Part shown: positions 1-9,052 of the stretch, piece after piece | How positions within the stretch are numbered: position 1 is the first letter of the stretch | Layout: every line of letters starts with the position of its first letter | Program-made: the position numbers and the translations under genes | Notes under the pieces: model-generated | The model's database searches: none | What the model was told of the DNA's origin: nothing | The model's input: the letters and a program-made list of their open reading frames with translations, nothing else | DNA from: a virus | Length of the DNA: 30,703 bases | Direction: 5' to 3' (one strand) | IMG/VR virus record: IMGVR_UViG_3300028197_000095 | Coordinates: 1 to 30,703 of that record

Positions 1-440
1 CTAAAACAGGAACAAAAGATCCTGTATTATTTGAAATGCTAGATTATATTATCAGAGACGAAGCAAGACATGTAACTTTTGGTGTAAACTACTTAGAAGA
101 ATTTGTGCAAACACTTACAGAACAAGAACGCCAAGACAGAGCTCAGTTTGCCTTTGAAGCCTGTACTGTGAGCAGAAACAGATTAAGAGCATACGATGTT
201 TGGGAAAATTATGGTATGGACATAGAAGAAACTGAAGCATATCAGAAAGAACATATATTTCAAACACAATTTCAAGATGTATTATTCAGCAGAATAATGC
301 CCAACCTCAAAAGAATAGGACTACTAACAGACGAACTTATACCTGAATATGAAAAGTTAGGTGTAATGGGTTACGCAGATGGTGACTCAGATTTCGAAAC
401 TAGTTGGGAAGAACTTTCAAAACCACTTAAATCTTCCTAA
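1..440 (+). CDS. Ferritin-like di-iron protein, C-terminal part
   Basis: The reading frame is open at the left edge (first full codon at base 3), so only about 145 C-terminal residues are present and the true start lies outside the window. The stretch RDEARHVTFG carries the E-x-x-H pair that forms half of a di-iron site in ferritin-like four-helix proteins such as AurF, R2lox and related oxygenases. A conserved tail of helices follows. The partner helix pair is upstream and not visible, so metal binding and the reaction cannot be judged. The motif is unlike the usual class I ribonucleotide reductase beta chain, so I did not call it NrdB. A late promoter octamer follows the stop by a few bases, so the next gene starts a new transcription unit. 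The family call is fairly safe; the substrate is unknown. Confidence 0.6.
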   Translation, partial: KTGTKDPVLFEMLDYIIRDEARHVTFGVNYLEEFVQTLTEQERQDRAQFAFEACTVSRNRLRAYDVWENYGMDIEETEAYQKEHIFQTQFQDVLFSRIMPNLKRIGLLTDELIPEYEKLGVMGYADGDSDFETSWEELSKPLKSS

Positions 441-443
441 GAA

Positions 444-451
444 GATAAATA
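444..451 (+). promoter_or_regulatory. T4-type late promoter (GATAAATA)
   Basis: GATAAATA matches the T4 late promoter consensus TATAAATA except at the first base, the form that recurs before genes throughout this window. Expected transcription start is near 457, giving a leader of about 78 bases to the fibre gene at 535. Confidence 0.75.
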
Positions 452-534
452 CTTATTGCGTACAAGACTATGTCGACAATTGACATAGACAGCGGTTATT
501 TACAACTTCTGAACGAGTGCGGAGATAGAAATAA

Positions 535-1515
535 ATGGCAATTTTTGGTAATTTCAAAGGTACCACTACATCTGAGTTTAAGATTGGTAAAAGTACCGGA
601 AATAAAATAAGTACAGGCACGATTCCAAGTTCCGGAATGATTGCTGGCGACTTATTTATTGATTCCTCAAATACCCAACTACAAATGTACACAGGTTCTG
701 CTTGGGCAAGTCTTAGTTCACAACTAACTGACTTAACAGTAGATACTACTACATTGGTTGTTAACAGTGATAATGATACTGTTTCTATCGGCTCCGCTAG
801 TTCTAATGAGAAGTTGTTCGTAAATGGTAACTTAAGACTAGGAACTAACCCAAGTTTACAATACTCGGGTGCTTACTTAGATTTAAGACACAGTAATGGT
901 TCAGCCACCAATATTCGTGTCAGAGATAATTCAAGTGGTAGTGATCCTATATTTAAAGTTTACAATGCTAGTAATAACGCTGAAGTATTTAAAGTAGAAG
1001 GCTCCTCAACCACAATAAACAATGCATACACATTGCCTACCGCAGACGGTAGTGCAGATCAATTCCTAAAAACAGATGGTTCGGGCAGTTTGAGTTTTGC
1101 TACTTTAAGTGCTACCCCCTCCGGCAGTAATACGCAAATCCAATATAATGATGGTGGATCATTTGCCGGAGACGACTCGTTAACATTTGATAAAGCAACA
1201 GATACTCTACAAACAGGTATAGTCCGCGGTGTGCTATTTGACCCTATAACAGATTATGGTTTAATAACAACAACGGCAAATATGACTATAGACTACGGCT
1301 TAGTAACACAGACACCAGATTCATGTGCAGGTGATTACGAATTCATTACTGAAATTTCAGGACCAACTGGCGACTCGTTTGCAGTTGCTTCACTACCAAG
1401 TGCGGCACAACCAGGACAAATGATATACGTCAGTGATGAAACAGGCGGTGCAACCATGGCGTTTAGCGATGGCACAAATTGGCGACGAATTACTGATAGA
1501 GCAGTAGTAAGTTAA
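535..1515 (+). CDS. Putative fibre/virion structural protein
   Basis: A 326-residue protein rich in Ser, Thr, Gly, Asn and Asp with low-complexity beta-type sequence, typical of phage fibres and appendages. Near residues 33-60 there is a short module (AGDLFIDSSNTQLQMYTGSAW) of the kind repeated in the tail sheath further on. The C-terminal portion (PGQMIYVSDETGG, then WRRITDRAVVS) resembles the ends of structural proteins in marine T4-like phages. The ATG follows a GGAGAT Shine-Dalgarno at about 521. It is first in a run of three fibre-like genes. No enzymatic motif or signal peptide is visible. The structural role is inferred from composition, neighbours and late promoter; its place in the virion is unknown. 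Confidence 0.6.
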   Translation: MAIFGNFKGTTTSEFKIGKSTGNKISTGTIPSSGMIAGDLFIDSSNTQLQMYTGSAWASLSSQLTDLTVDTTTLVVNSDNDTVSIGSASSNEKLFVNGNLRLGTNPSLQYSGAYLDLRHSNGSATNIRVRDNSSGSDPIFKVYNASNNAEVFKVEGSSTTINNAYTLPTADGSADQFLKTDGSGSLSFATLSATPSGSNTQIQYNDGGSFAGDDSLTFDKATDTLQTGIVRGVLFDPITDYGLITTTANMTIDYGLVTQTPDSCAGDYEFITEISGPTGDSFAVASLPSAAQPGQMIYVSDETGGATMAFSDGTNWRRITDRAVVS

Positions 1516-1548
1516 GATAGATTAATACACACACAGGACATTATATAA

Positions 1549-2895
1549 ATGGCTAAAAAGGCAACAACAAAGAGTAAGGCGATAGATTTAACGATTGGGG
1601 CAAAAAAGACTGCACCAAAGCAAGTTGTTGATGTTGAGGCATTAACAGAAAAAATAACAGCGGAAGTTACTAAAAGACTAGCCGCAGAAGTAGAAGGAAA
1701 AATGCAAGTAGCAATACAAAAAATTGCAATAGCAACAAGCGACAGAAAAGATGAAATAGGTCTTGTAGGTGGCGACGTTCCTTATTCTGTAGTAGCAGAT
1801 GGTTATGGGCTAGGATTTAAAAGAAAAGAAGATACAGTATTACAAGTTTCAAGAGTAGGTACACTATCAACAGGCACAAAGTCACCAAGAACAGTTGGTA
1901 AAGGTAGTGTTCACTTTAAGGCAGGCGAGCCAAGCGAAGCAGATATTCCGTCCTCAGGAGATGGAAGTACAAGAGGTTTAATAGTTGAAGGTGATGGAGA
2001 CGATGAAAAAACATTTGTCTTCAAAGCCGCAAGTAGAATGAATAGACAAGGCACAAATATTCATTCAGATGGTTCATTATCGGTTAGTTCAATGACAAAA
2101 GTTAATGACGCCACACTAGGAGTTTATCATAGATTTAGTGATAAAATTGGATTAAGTGTTTCAGCAAAGTCCAAAACATTTGAAGATGCAAGTGTTTTAA
2201 CATTAGATAGTGCGGCAACATCTAGTAAAAAATGGAATCTAATATCTGCTCACTCTGAGAGTGGCGACGATGATATTAGTAAGACAGAAGTTTTTAGAGT
2301 TGACGGCAATGGGTCAGTTTTTTCAGCAAAATCATATTTTTCAAACAAAGTTGGTTATGCAGAATTTTTTGAATGGGCAGACGGCAACCATAAAAACGAA
2401 GACCGAGCAGGGTTTACAGTTGCACTTAATAGTAATGGAAAATTAGTTGTAGCAGACGAAGGCGACCTTGTTATTGGGGTAGTTTGTAAAAATGCCGCAG
2501 TGATAGGAAACGAAAAACTTTATTGGAAAAGTAAATTCCAAGTAGATAAGTTTAATCAAGAGCCAAAGACAAAGTATAATATAGTAGAGTGGTTAGAGAA
2601 TGACACTACAGAGTTAGAAAGTTATTTTACAACTAGTTTAGATTCTGAATATGCTATGCCTGAAAATGCTATTGAATTTCAGACTGATGCAGAAGGAGAG
2701 GATTTATTAAGATCAATACCAAACGGAATTGTGTTTGATGAGTCACAAGAATACCAAACAAGAGACAGTAGACAAGAGTGGGCAGTAGTATGCTTACTAG
2801 GTTCAGTACCAGTTTACAAAGGACAGACAGGCAATCCTAATTGGATTGTATTAAAAAACATAAATGATGAGTTAGAACTCACATTAATTAGGTGA
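1549..2895 (+). CDS. Structural protein with C-terminal Peptidase_G2-type self-cleaving/chaperone domain
   Basis: 448 residues. The first 60 or so are Lys/Ala-rich with a predicted coiled coil. The middle is Ser/Thr/Gly-rich beta sequence. From about residue 270 the protein shows the signature of the Peptidase_G2 (intramolecular chaperone/autoproteolytic) domain: YAEFFEWADGNHKNEDRAGF, then VIGVVCKNAAVIGNEKLYW. In known members, such as the phi29 appendage protein, this C-terminal domain helps trimer folding and then cleaves itself off. AGGA at 1535-1538 precedes the ATG by ten bases. It lies 33 bases after the previous fibre gene and probably shares its late transcript. A receptor-binding or whisker-like fibre that matures by self-cleavage is likely; cleavage itself is inferred. 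Confidence 0.65.
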   Translation: MAKKATTKSKAIDLTIGAKKTAPKQVVDVEALTEKITAEVTKRLAAEVEGKMQVAIQKIAIATSDRKDEIGLVGGDVPYSVVADGYGLGFKRKEDTVLQVSRVGTLSTGTKSPRTVGKGSVHFKAGEPSEADIPSSGDGSTRGLIVEGDGDDEKTFVFKAASRMNRQGTNIHSDGSLSVSSMTKVNDATLGVYHRFSDKIGLSVSAKSKTFEDASVLTLDSAATSSKKWNLISAHSESGDDDISKTEVFRVDGNGSVFSAKSYFSNKVGYAEFFEWADGNHKNEDRAGFTVALNSNGKLVVADEGDLVIGVVCKNAAVIGNEKLYWKSKFQVDKFNQEPKTKYNIVEWLENDTTELESYFTTSLDSEYAMPENAIEFQTDAEGEDLLRSIPNGIVFDESQEYQTRDSRQEWAVVCLLGSVPVYKGQTGNPNWIVLKNINDELELTLIR

Positions 2896-2899
2896 TTAT

Positions 2900-2907
2900 G
2901 ATAAATA
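2900..2907 (+). promoter_or_regulatory. T4-type late promoter (GATAAATA)
   Basis: The octamer begins five bases after the preceding stop codon. The predicted start near 2913 gives a leader of about 44 bases before the large fibre gene. Confidence 0.75.
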
Positions 2908-2956
2908 TGTGTTATACAATTTTAATGATTACCATATCAAATTTTAGGGGAATGTA

Positions 2957-5900
2957 ATGGCAACAGCAATTCAAAGACGTCGAGGTACAACTGCCCAGCA
3001 CGGTTCATTTACTGGACTAGCAGGTGAGTTAACGATTGACACAACTTTAAATACCGTTATCGTTCATGATGGAAGCACAGCAGGTGGTATAAGACTTGCA
3101 AAACATACAGAAGTACAAGCCGCGGCAACAGGTGATATCACCAGTGTTGTAGCAGGTTCAGGACTTACTGGCGGTGCAACCGACGGAGCGGCAACGATCA
3201 ATGTAATAGGTGGAACAGGTATTACTGTAAACGCAGACGACATTGAAGTAACAGTAGCAGATATTAGAGGCATGATTAGTGTCTCTGGTGATTTAGCATA
3301 CAACAGTTCAACAGGTGTACTTAGTTTTACTAATGACGCAGGTGATATAGAAAGTGTTGTAGCAGGTGCTGGTATGACAGGCGGCGGAACATCAGGAGAT
3401 GTTACACTTAATGTTATTGGAGGCGACGGTATAACAGCGGCGGCTAACGAAATAACTGTTGATGCAACAGTTGTAAGAACAAGTGGCACACAAACTATTG
3501 CAGGCGCAAAAACATTTAGCGATAATGCAATATTTAATGGTAACCTAACAGTTACTGGAACTACAACAACAATCAATACAGAAACTTTAACTGTAGATGA
3601 CAACATTATTGTTCTTAACAACAATGAATCCGGAACCCCTAGTCAAGACGCTGGTATTGAAGTTGAAAGAGGAACATCAACTAATGTAAAATTACAGTTT
3701 GATGAAGGCACAGATAAATGGCAGTTCACAAATGACGGTACAACTTATCAAGACATATTAACAGAAGCACAAGTAGAAGGCTTCTTTAGTGCCGTAGATG
3801 CAGGTGGAGACGGAAGTCTTTCATATAGTGCAGGCGTAATTACTTATACAGGGCCAAGTGCCGCAGAAGTAAGAGCACACTTTAGTGGTAGTACAGGTAT
3901 TGATGTAAGTTCAGGTGCTATTTCAATTGACTCAACAGTTGCAACATTAACAGGTTCACAAACATTAACAAACAAAACACTTACAAGTCCAGTAATTAAT
4001 ACTGGTATAAGTGGTTCTGCAATATTAGATTCAGACACTATGTCAGGTGCAAGTGCAACTACATTAGCAAGTTCAGAATCCATTAAAGCATACGTTGATG
4101 CACAAATTTTAACAAAAGATAATACAGATGAAATGACAGAAGGTTCAACTAACCTTTATCATACAACAACAAGAGCCAGAGCGGCAATTAGTGCCTCAGG
4201 TGATATAGCATACAATAGCACAACTGGTGTAATTAGTTTTACTAACGACGCAGGTGATATTGAAGGTGTTACAGCAGGAAATGGTTTAAGCGGAGGCGGT
4301 ACATCAGGTACAGTTACTTTAGCATTAGACCTAAACGAGTTAACAGCGGCGGCAGTTGATGTAAGTGCAGATAGCATTGCATTAATAGACGGCGGCGATA
4401 ACAGTTCTAAGAAAGAAAGCATTGCAGACTTAGTAGCGGCAATGGCTGGTACAAACTTAACTGCTTCAAATGGTGTTTTATCATCATTGGCAGGTGACGT
4501 AACAGCAGTTACAGCCGGTAACGGTTTAAGTGGAGGCGGTTCAACTGGTGACTTATCACTAGCACTTGATACTACTTCATCAACATTTACAACTGGTGTA
4601 CAAACATTCTTAGCGGCAGGAACACTTGCAGGACATATTATACCTTCAGCAGATAATACTTACGACTTAGGTTCAAGTACAAGAGCATGGAAAGACTTAT
4701 ATGTTGGACCAGGTTCATTATATGTTAACGGACAGCAAGTAATTTCAGATAATTCAGGTACTATTACAGTTTCTGCAGATTCAAACCAAAACGTTACACT
4801 TCAAACATCAGGTTCTGGTGATATTGAATTTAATGCTACAGGTACTGGTACAATTAATTTACAAAGTGACATCACAGTTGATAGTGGACAAACACTAACA
4901 GGTACTGGTGGTTTAACAATGGGTTCAAATATTAATGTTAATAGTAATCACATTAATAACATATCAGATCCAGCCGCGGCACAAGACGCCGCAACTAAGG
5001 CTTATGTAGATGGAGCAACTTGGTTAACAGGTGGCGATGGTGTTACAAATAGTTCAGGTACAGTTGCAGTAGATAGTACTGTAGTTAGAACATCAGGAAC
5101 ACAAACAATTGCCGGAAACAAAACATTCTCAGGAACTACAACAATTAGTGGTGCATTACAGTCCACAGGTAGTTCAGTTGAAATAGCAGACAATCTTATT
5201 ACATTAAACGCAGACGCAACAGGTACCCCTTCTGATAACGTCGGCATTATTGTTGAAAGAGGTGATGCAACAGATGTTCAACTTAGATGGAACGAAGCAG
5301 ACGACAATTGGCAATATACAAATGACGGTGCGGCTTACAAAGACCTAATTTCTTTAGATAGTATTAGTGTTACAGACGCAGGTGGCGACGGTTCATTAGC
5401 ATACAACAACGGTACAGGTGTTATAACTTATACAGGCCCAAGTGCCGCAGAAGCAAGAGCACATATTAGTGTTACAGACGCTGGCGGAGACGGAAGTGCG
5501 GCTTATAATAGTTCAACTGGTGTAATTACTTACACAGGTCCAAGTGCTAGTGAAGTAAGAGCTCACTCATCAGGCGGTGACGGTATTGATTATGCTTCAG
5601 GTGTAATTGATGTAGACGCAACAGTAGTTAGAACATCAGGAACACAAACTATTGCAGGTGCAAAAACATTTAGTGACAATGCAATATTTAACGGTAACTT
5701 AACAGTTAACGGAACACAAACAATTCTTAATACAGAAACATTAACAGTTGATGATAATTTAATTGTTCTTAACAACAACGAAACAGGCTCACCAAGTGCT
5801 GATGCAGGTCTTGAAGTTGAAAGAGGAACAGCAACTAACGTTAAACTACAATGGGACGAAAGTGCAGATGTATGGCAGTTTACCAGAGATGGTTCTGCTT

Positions 5901-7810
5901 TCCACACTATTTACACTGAATCAGAAATTGAAGGATTCTTTAGTGCCAATGATGCAGGTGGCGACGGATCATTTAGTTATAGTAACGGTGTATTTACATA
6001 CACTGGTCCAAGTGCCGCAGAAACAAGAGCACATTTAAGTGCTGGAACTGGCATGACATTTAGTGGTGGCGCATTTGCTACAACTATTACACAGTACACT
6101 GATGCAAACGCACAGGCGGCTATTAGTGTAAGTGGTGACTTAGGTTACAGTAGTGGAGTTGTTAGTTTCACTGAAAGAACAGATGCAGAAGTACGTGGCT
6201 TATTAAGTGGCGGAACAGGCATTACATATAACAGTGGCACAGGTGCTATTAGTTTAACAGATACAGGTTATGTAACAGGTGTTACAGCAGGCACTGGTTT
6301 AAGTGGCGGTGGTACATCAGGTACAGTAAGTTTAGCAGTTAGTGGATTAACAGTATCAGAATTAGCGGCAGGCTCATTACAAATAAGTAGTGAATCTTTT
6401 GCAAATAACGATACCTCATTAATGACATCAGCGGCTATTGAAGATAAGATTCTAAGTTATGGTTACTCAACTACAACAGGCGACATCACAGGCGTAACAG
6501 CAAGTACAGGTTTAAATGGTGGAGGTACATCAGGTGCTGTTTCACTAAGTGTTGACAGCAGTTACATCACAGGCTTATTTACTGGTGGAACAGGTATTAC
6601 ATACAGTGGCGGAACAATTAGTTTAACAGATACAGGTTATGTAACAGGTGTTACTGCAGGTACATTGTTAGACGGTGGCGGCACATCAGGTACTGTTACA
6701 TTAAATGTAGACCTTTCAGAACTTCCAGATATGACAGCGGCAGTTACTGGTACAGCAGACGAACTAGTAATACTAGACGCAGGTGTACAATCAAGAAAAC
6801 TAATTAGCGAAATCACACTAAGTGACTTTAACAATGACGTAGGATATACTACTAATGTTGGTGACATCACAAGTGTTACAGCCGGTACTGGTTTAAGTGG
6901 CGGTGGTTCAAGTGGTGGCGTTACATTAAACGTTAGCACAGGTTCAGTAACAAATGGTGCAAGTACTATAACAACTGGTAATGATGTGTATGACTTTGTT
7001 ATAGGACAAGGTTATTCAACTTCAACTGGTACAGTAACAAGTGTTGGCGTAAGTGCAGGCACTGGTTTAAGTGGCGGTGGTACAGTAACAACTTCAGGAA
7101 CTATTTCATTAGCATTTGATGGTAACGAACTAAGTACATCTACTACTAACGGTGATGGAGACTTCTTTGTAGTTGTTGATGCCTCAGGTAACAGCAGAAA
7201 ACTTACTAAAGGAAGTATTGCTATAAGTGAATTTAGTAACAATGCAGGATATACTACTAATGTTGGTGACATCACAGGTGTTACAGCAGGTTCATTCTTA
7301 ACAGGTGGTGGTTCAAGTGGTGGCGTTACATTAAATGTAGACGCAACATCGGCCAATACAGCAAGTAAAGTTGTAGCCAGAGATGGTTCAGGTAACTTTA
7401 GTGCAGGCGTTATTACAGCAACAGCAACAAACGCCAGATACGCTGATTTGGCTGAGAAATATACTACAGACTCAGAACTAGAAGCAGGCACAGTTGTTTG
7501 TTTTGGTGGCGAGACATCAGAAGTAGTTGCTTGTATTGACGAAGGAACTCATACAGTAGCAGGTGTTATTAGTACAGACCCAGCATACTTAATGAACGCA
7601 GAAGCAAGTGGACAACCAGTAGCATTAACAGGAAGAGTACCGTGTAAGGTAAGTGGTCCTGTTGCTAAAGGTGACCTACTAGTTGCTTCATCATTAAGTG
7701 GACATGCTAAGTCAGACAATAATGCAAGACCTGGAACAATAATTGGTAAAGCAATTGGCGAGAACGAAGCAGGTGAAGGTGTTATTGAAGTACTAGTTAA
7801 CATGATGTAA
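2957..7810 (+). CDS. Very long repeat-built tail fibre
   Basis: 1617 residues, starting at ATG 2957 after a strong AGGGGA. The N-terminus (MATAIQRRRGTTAQH, then VHDGSTAGGIRLA) matches the short head domain found on many marine phage fibres and on Mtd-type tropism proteins. The body is made of repeats: about ten copies of a glycine-rich module (consensus TAGTGLSGGGTSGTVTL), several of DAGGDGSLSYS..GVITYTGPSA, and three long units beginning TSGTQTIAG (residues about 175-267, 712-797 and 893-985). The C-terminus starts NARYADLAEKYTTD and ends in a compact domain of roughly 120 residues, which probably acts in trimer folding or receptor contact. A terminator follows 21 bases after the stop. The fibre assignment is secure; which tail position it occupies is not. 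Confidence 0.85.
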   Translation: MATAIQRRRGTTAQHGSFTGLAGELTIDTTLNTVIVHDGSTAGGIRLAKHTEVQAAATGDITSVVAGSGLTGGATDGAATINVIGGTGITVNADDIEVTVADIRGMISVSGDLAYNSSTGVLSFTNDAGDIESVVAGAGMTGGGTSGDVTLNVIGGDGITAAANEITVDATVVRTSGTQTIAGAKTFSDNAIFNGNLTVTGTTTTINTETLTVDDNIIVLNNNESGTPSQDAGIEVERGTSTNVKLQFDEGTDKWQFTNDGTTYQDILTEAQVEGFFSAVDAGGDGSLSYSAGVITYTGPSAAEVRAHFSGSTGIDVSSGAISIDSTVATLTGSQTLTNKTLTSPVINTGISGSAILDSDTMSGASATTLASSESIKAYVDAQILTKDNTDEMTEGSTNLYHTTTRARAAISASGDIAYNSTTGVISFTNDAGDIEGVTAGNGLSGGGTSGTVTLALDLNELTAAAVDVSADSIALIDGGDNSSKKESIADLVAAMAGTNLTASNGVLSSLAGDVTAVTAGNGLSGGGSTGDLSLALDTTSSTFTTGVQTFLAAGTLAGHIIPSADNTYDLGSSTRAWKDLYVGPGSLYVNGQQVISDNSGTITVSADSNQNVTLQTSGSGDIEFNATGTGTINLQSDITVDSGQTLTGTGGLTMGSNINVNSNHINNISDPAAAQDAATKAYVDGATWLTGGDGVTNSSGTVAVDSTVVRTSGTQTIAGNKTFSGTTTISGALQSTGSSVEIADNLITLNADATGTPSDNVGIIVERGDATDVQLRWNEADDNWQYTNDGAAYKDLISLDSISVTDAGGDGSLAYNNGTGVITYTGPSAAEARAHISVTDAGGDGSAAYNSSTGVITYTGPSASEVRAHSSGGDGIDYASGVIDVDATVVRTSGTQTIAGAKTFSDNAIFNGNLTVNGTQTILNTETLTVDDNLIVLNNNETGSPSADAGLEVERGTATNVKLQWDESADVWQFTRDGSAFHTIYTESEIEGFFSANDAGGDGSFSYSNGVFTYTGPSAAETRAHLSAGTGMTFSGGAFATTITQYTDANAQAAISVSGDLGYSSGVVSFTERTDAEVRGLLSGGTGITYNSGTGAISLTDTGYVTGVTAGTGLSGGGTSGTVSLAVSGLTVSELAAGSLQISSESFANNDTSLMTSAAIEDKILSYGYSTTTGDITGVTASTGLNGGGTSGAVSLSVDSSYITGLFTGGTGITYSGGTISLTDTGYVTGVTAGTLLDGGGTSGTVTLNVDLSELPDMTAAVTGTADELVILDAGVQSRKLISEITLSDFNNDVGYTTNVGDITSVTAGTGLSGGGSSGGVTLNVSTGSVTNGASTITTGNDVYDFVIGQGYSTSTGTVTSVGVSAGTGLSGGGTVTTSGTISLAFDGNELSTSTTNGDGDFFVVVDASGNSRKLTKGSIAISEFSNNAGYTTNVGDITGVTAGSFLTGGGSSGGVTLNVDATSANTASKVVARDGSGNFSAGVITATATNARYADLAEKYTTDSELEAGTVVCFGGETSEVVACIDEGTHTVAGVISTDPAYLMNAEASGQPVALTGRVPCKVSGPVAKGDLLVASSLSGHAKSDNNARPGTIIGKAIGENEAGEGVIEVLVNMM
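3479..3757 (+). repeat. Long coding repeat, copy 1, inside fibre gene
   Basis: A 279-base unit encoding TSGTQTIAGAKTFSDNAIFN through DGTTYQDI. It is nearly the same as copy 3 at 5633-5911 and a diverged relative of copy 2. In-frame length suggests module duplication. Confidence 0.85.
5090..5347 (+). repeat. Long coding repeat, copy 2 (diverged), inside fibre gene
   Basis: A 258-base unit from TSGTQTIAGNKTFSG to DGAAYKDL. It keeps the same order of motifs as copies 1 and 3 (TIAG..TFS, then LITLN, then VERG, then W.YTNDG) but is seven codons shorter and clearly diverged. Confidence 0.75.
5633..5911 (+). repeat. Long coding repeat, copy 3, inside fibre gene
   Basis: A 279-base unit, same length as copy 1, with TSGTQTIAGAKTFSDNAIFN kept exactly at the protein level. 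The DNA differs at many third codon positions, so the duplication is old or the copies have drifted under protein-level selection. Confidence 0.85.
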
Positions 7811-7831
7811 TAACAAGTTTATAAAAACTTT

Positions 7832-7859
7832 AAAAGCACTCTTCGGAGTGCTTTTTTTT
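7832..7859 (+). terminator. Strong intrinsic terminator after the fibre gene
   Basis: A perfect 10-bp stem (AAAAGCACTC / GAGTGCTTTT) with a TTCG tetraloop and a run of T. It separates the fibre operon from the curli-like operon. Confidence 0.92.
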
Positions 7860-7870
7860 GGCCGTACTAT

Positions 7871-7878
7871 GATAAATA
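7871..7878 (+). promoter_or_regulatory. T4-type late promoter of the curli-like operon
   Basis: GATAAATA begins 12 bases after the terminator. Predicted start is near 7884, with a leader of about 73 bases to ATG 7957. It is the only recognisable promoter before the eight-gene run to 14267, so those genes are probably late and co-transcribed. Confidence 0.8.
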
Positions 7879-7956
7879 GTTGTAAGAACTAGTAGGTAGG
7901 ACTACTTAGACAAACACATAGGAATTTTGCTATTCGGAATTGCAGAAGGTATACAT

Positions 7957-8253
7957 ATGGAAAACATTTTTGTTTTAATTGCTGATGTAGGGGCACCTAT
8001 TGCCGGTAGTCTGGTAATGGGTTTTTTTATATTTACAGTTATCAAGCAAATACTAAATGGCATTGTTGACCAGATTAAAACACTAACAATGTTCTGTGAA
8101 AGTTTACAAAATAGAGCAAGAACTATGAGTAACGAAATGATAAAAATAGATTTGCTTGTAAGTAGTGCATTAGAATTAAGTCCAGATATTGATAGAGTAG
8201 CAAGAGCAGAAAACTTTATTGAAGATGGCAAGGTAGATGCAAGGAGAGACTAA
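7957..8253 (+). CDS. Small single-span membrane protein with coiled coil (holin-like?)
   Basis: 98 residues from ATG 7957, chosen because GAAGG sits eight bases upstream; an in-frame TTG at 7927 has no such site. One hydrophobic segment (about residues 3-32, including DVGAPIAGSLVMGFFIFTVI) is followed by an amphipathic helical tail with Leu/Ile/Met heptads (about 45-75). The next gene has the same architecture and a similar segment, so the two look like paralogues or a hetero-oligomeric pair. It is the first gene of the curli-like late operon. The size and topology resemble small holin-like or UviB/BhlA-type phage proteins, but no specific family is proven. It could supply a holin function or anchor the export apparatus in the inner membrane; both are inference. 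Confidence 0.6.
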   Translation: MENIFVLIADVGAPIAGSLVMGFFIFTVIKQILNGIVDQIKTLTMFCESLQNRARTMSNEMIKIDLLVSSALELSPDIDRVARAENFIEDGKVDARRD

Positions 8254-8255
8254 GA

Positions 8256-8549
8256 GTGGAATTAGCACAATTAGTTAACGAGTACGGCTTTCCGATTGTA
8301 ATGATGGTCGGGTTAGGGTACTTTATATATTTTATTTGGCACTTTATATCAGAGCATATAGAGCCTGAAATAGAAAAAATGCACTTTGCATTAATTAGAG
8401 TCATTGATCAAACTAGAATGCTTGATCAAGATATGATAAGACTGCAACAAAAGGTAAATGTAGTTTTAGAGTATAGAGAACGCCAAAAAGTAATAGATGA
8501 CGCCGCTGAAAAGGCCGAACTAGAAACACTAAAGGCAAAAGGGAAATGA
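8256..8549 (+). CDS. Small single-span membrane protein with coiled coil, paralogue of the gene before it
   Basis: 97 residues from a GTG start two bases after the preceding stop; GGAGAG at 8243-8248 is a good ribosome site. A membrane segment at about residues 8-33 (EYGFPIVMMVGLGYFIYFIW) is followed by a long charged helix likely to form a coiled coil and a Lys-rich end. It aligns with the upstream protein over the membrane segment: both have G-x-P-I, then a GxFI/GYFI core, then an acidic or polar helix. The stop overlaps the csgF start as ATGA, so translation of the two is coupled. A holin-like or inner-membrane scaffold role is possible; nothing in the sequence proves either. Confidence 0.6.
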   Translation: MELAQLVNEYGFPIVMMVGLGYFIYFIWHFISEHIEPEIEKMHFALIRVIDQTRMLDQDMIRLQQKVNVVLEYRERQKVIDDAAEKAELETLKAKGK

Positions 8550-9052
8550 AAATGAAAATCTTATTTAACATGTGTGGAAATTCCCACATAATAAGGGGCA
8601 CAGTTCTTGCATGTATACTGTTAGTATCTACAAATGTAGTTGCTGATGAACTAGTTATGAAATTTAAGAATCCATCCTTTTCAGGAGTTGGAACTAGTAG
8701 TCACTATTTGACGATTGAGAATCAGCAAAAAAGTAGAAAAGACAAAATTAAAGATGATATAGAAGCAGAGCTATTGCGTTTAAAAAGAGAAGAAGAAAAT
8801 TCTACTCTTAATAAGTTTTTAAGGAACTTAGAATCAAGAATATATTCACAACTGTCTAAGCAGTTAGTTGACAATATGTTTGGTAATGAAGAAGGCGCCG
8901 ATTTCGGCAGTTTTATCATTGAAGGCAATACTGTAACTTATGAAAGAATAGTAGGTGAAGACGGAGTTGAAATGATTCGCTTAACTATTGTTGCATCAGA
9001 TGGCAGTACTACCACAATCGATATACCGGTTGGCGTAGGAAATATAGGATAA
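8546..9052 (+). CDS. csgF: CsgF-like curli assembly protein
   Basis: 168 residues with a Sec signal peptide (hydrophobic stretch around residues 18-32, cleavage probably after NVVA). The mature N-terminus, DELVMKFKNPSFSGVG, lines up with that of bacterial CsgF, including the F-x-N-P-x-F core. In characterised systems this segment plugs into the CsgG barrel and forms a second constriction. A Lys/Glu-rich helical middle is followed by a C-terminal beta region ending in DGSTTTIDIPVGVG, like the TSTIQVSG end of the E. coli protein. It is longer than E. coli CsgF (138 residues) because of the charged middle. It overlaps the previous gene by ATGA, and its stop TAA shares one base with the csgG ATG. 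In Escherichia coli CsgF couples export to nucleation at the surface. Confidence 0.85.
   Translation: MKMKILFNMCGNSHIIRGTVLACILLVSTNVVADELVMKFKNPSFSGVGTSSHYLTIENQQKSRKDKIKDDIEAELLRLKREEENSTLNKFLRNLESRIYSQLSKQLVDNMFGNEEGADFGSFIIEGNTVTYERIVGEDGVEMIRLTIVASDGSTTTIDIPVGVGNIG

Noticed and set aside
1-440. Ribonucleotide reductase beta chain (NrdB)
   Set aside because: The DEARHVTFG motif and tail fit other ferritin-like di-iron proteins better than class I reductase.
1541-1551. TATAAATG before the second structural gene as a late promoter
   Set aside because: The last base is wrong and the motif overlaps the start codon itself; a start there would lie inside the gene.
3479-5911. Regular repeats that might suggest a CRISPR array or other non-coding repeat
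   Set aside because: They are in-frame protein modules of varied length within one fibre gene; there are no short palindromic repeats with unique spacers.
3064-7803. Several long reading frames (80-186 codons) on the minus strand opposite the large fibre gene
   Set aside because: They mirror the repeat-rich, Thr/Gly/Ala-biased fibre codons, lack ribosome sites and promoters, and have low-complexity Val/Pro/Ser translations.
7927-7957. TTG start at 7927 for the first membrane protein
   Set aside because: ATG 7957 has a well-spaced GAAGG; the TTG has no ribosome site and would add a non-membrane stub.
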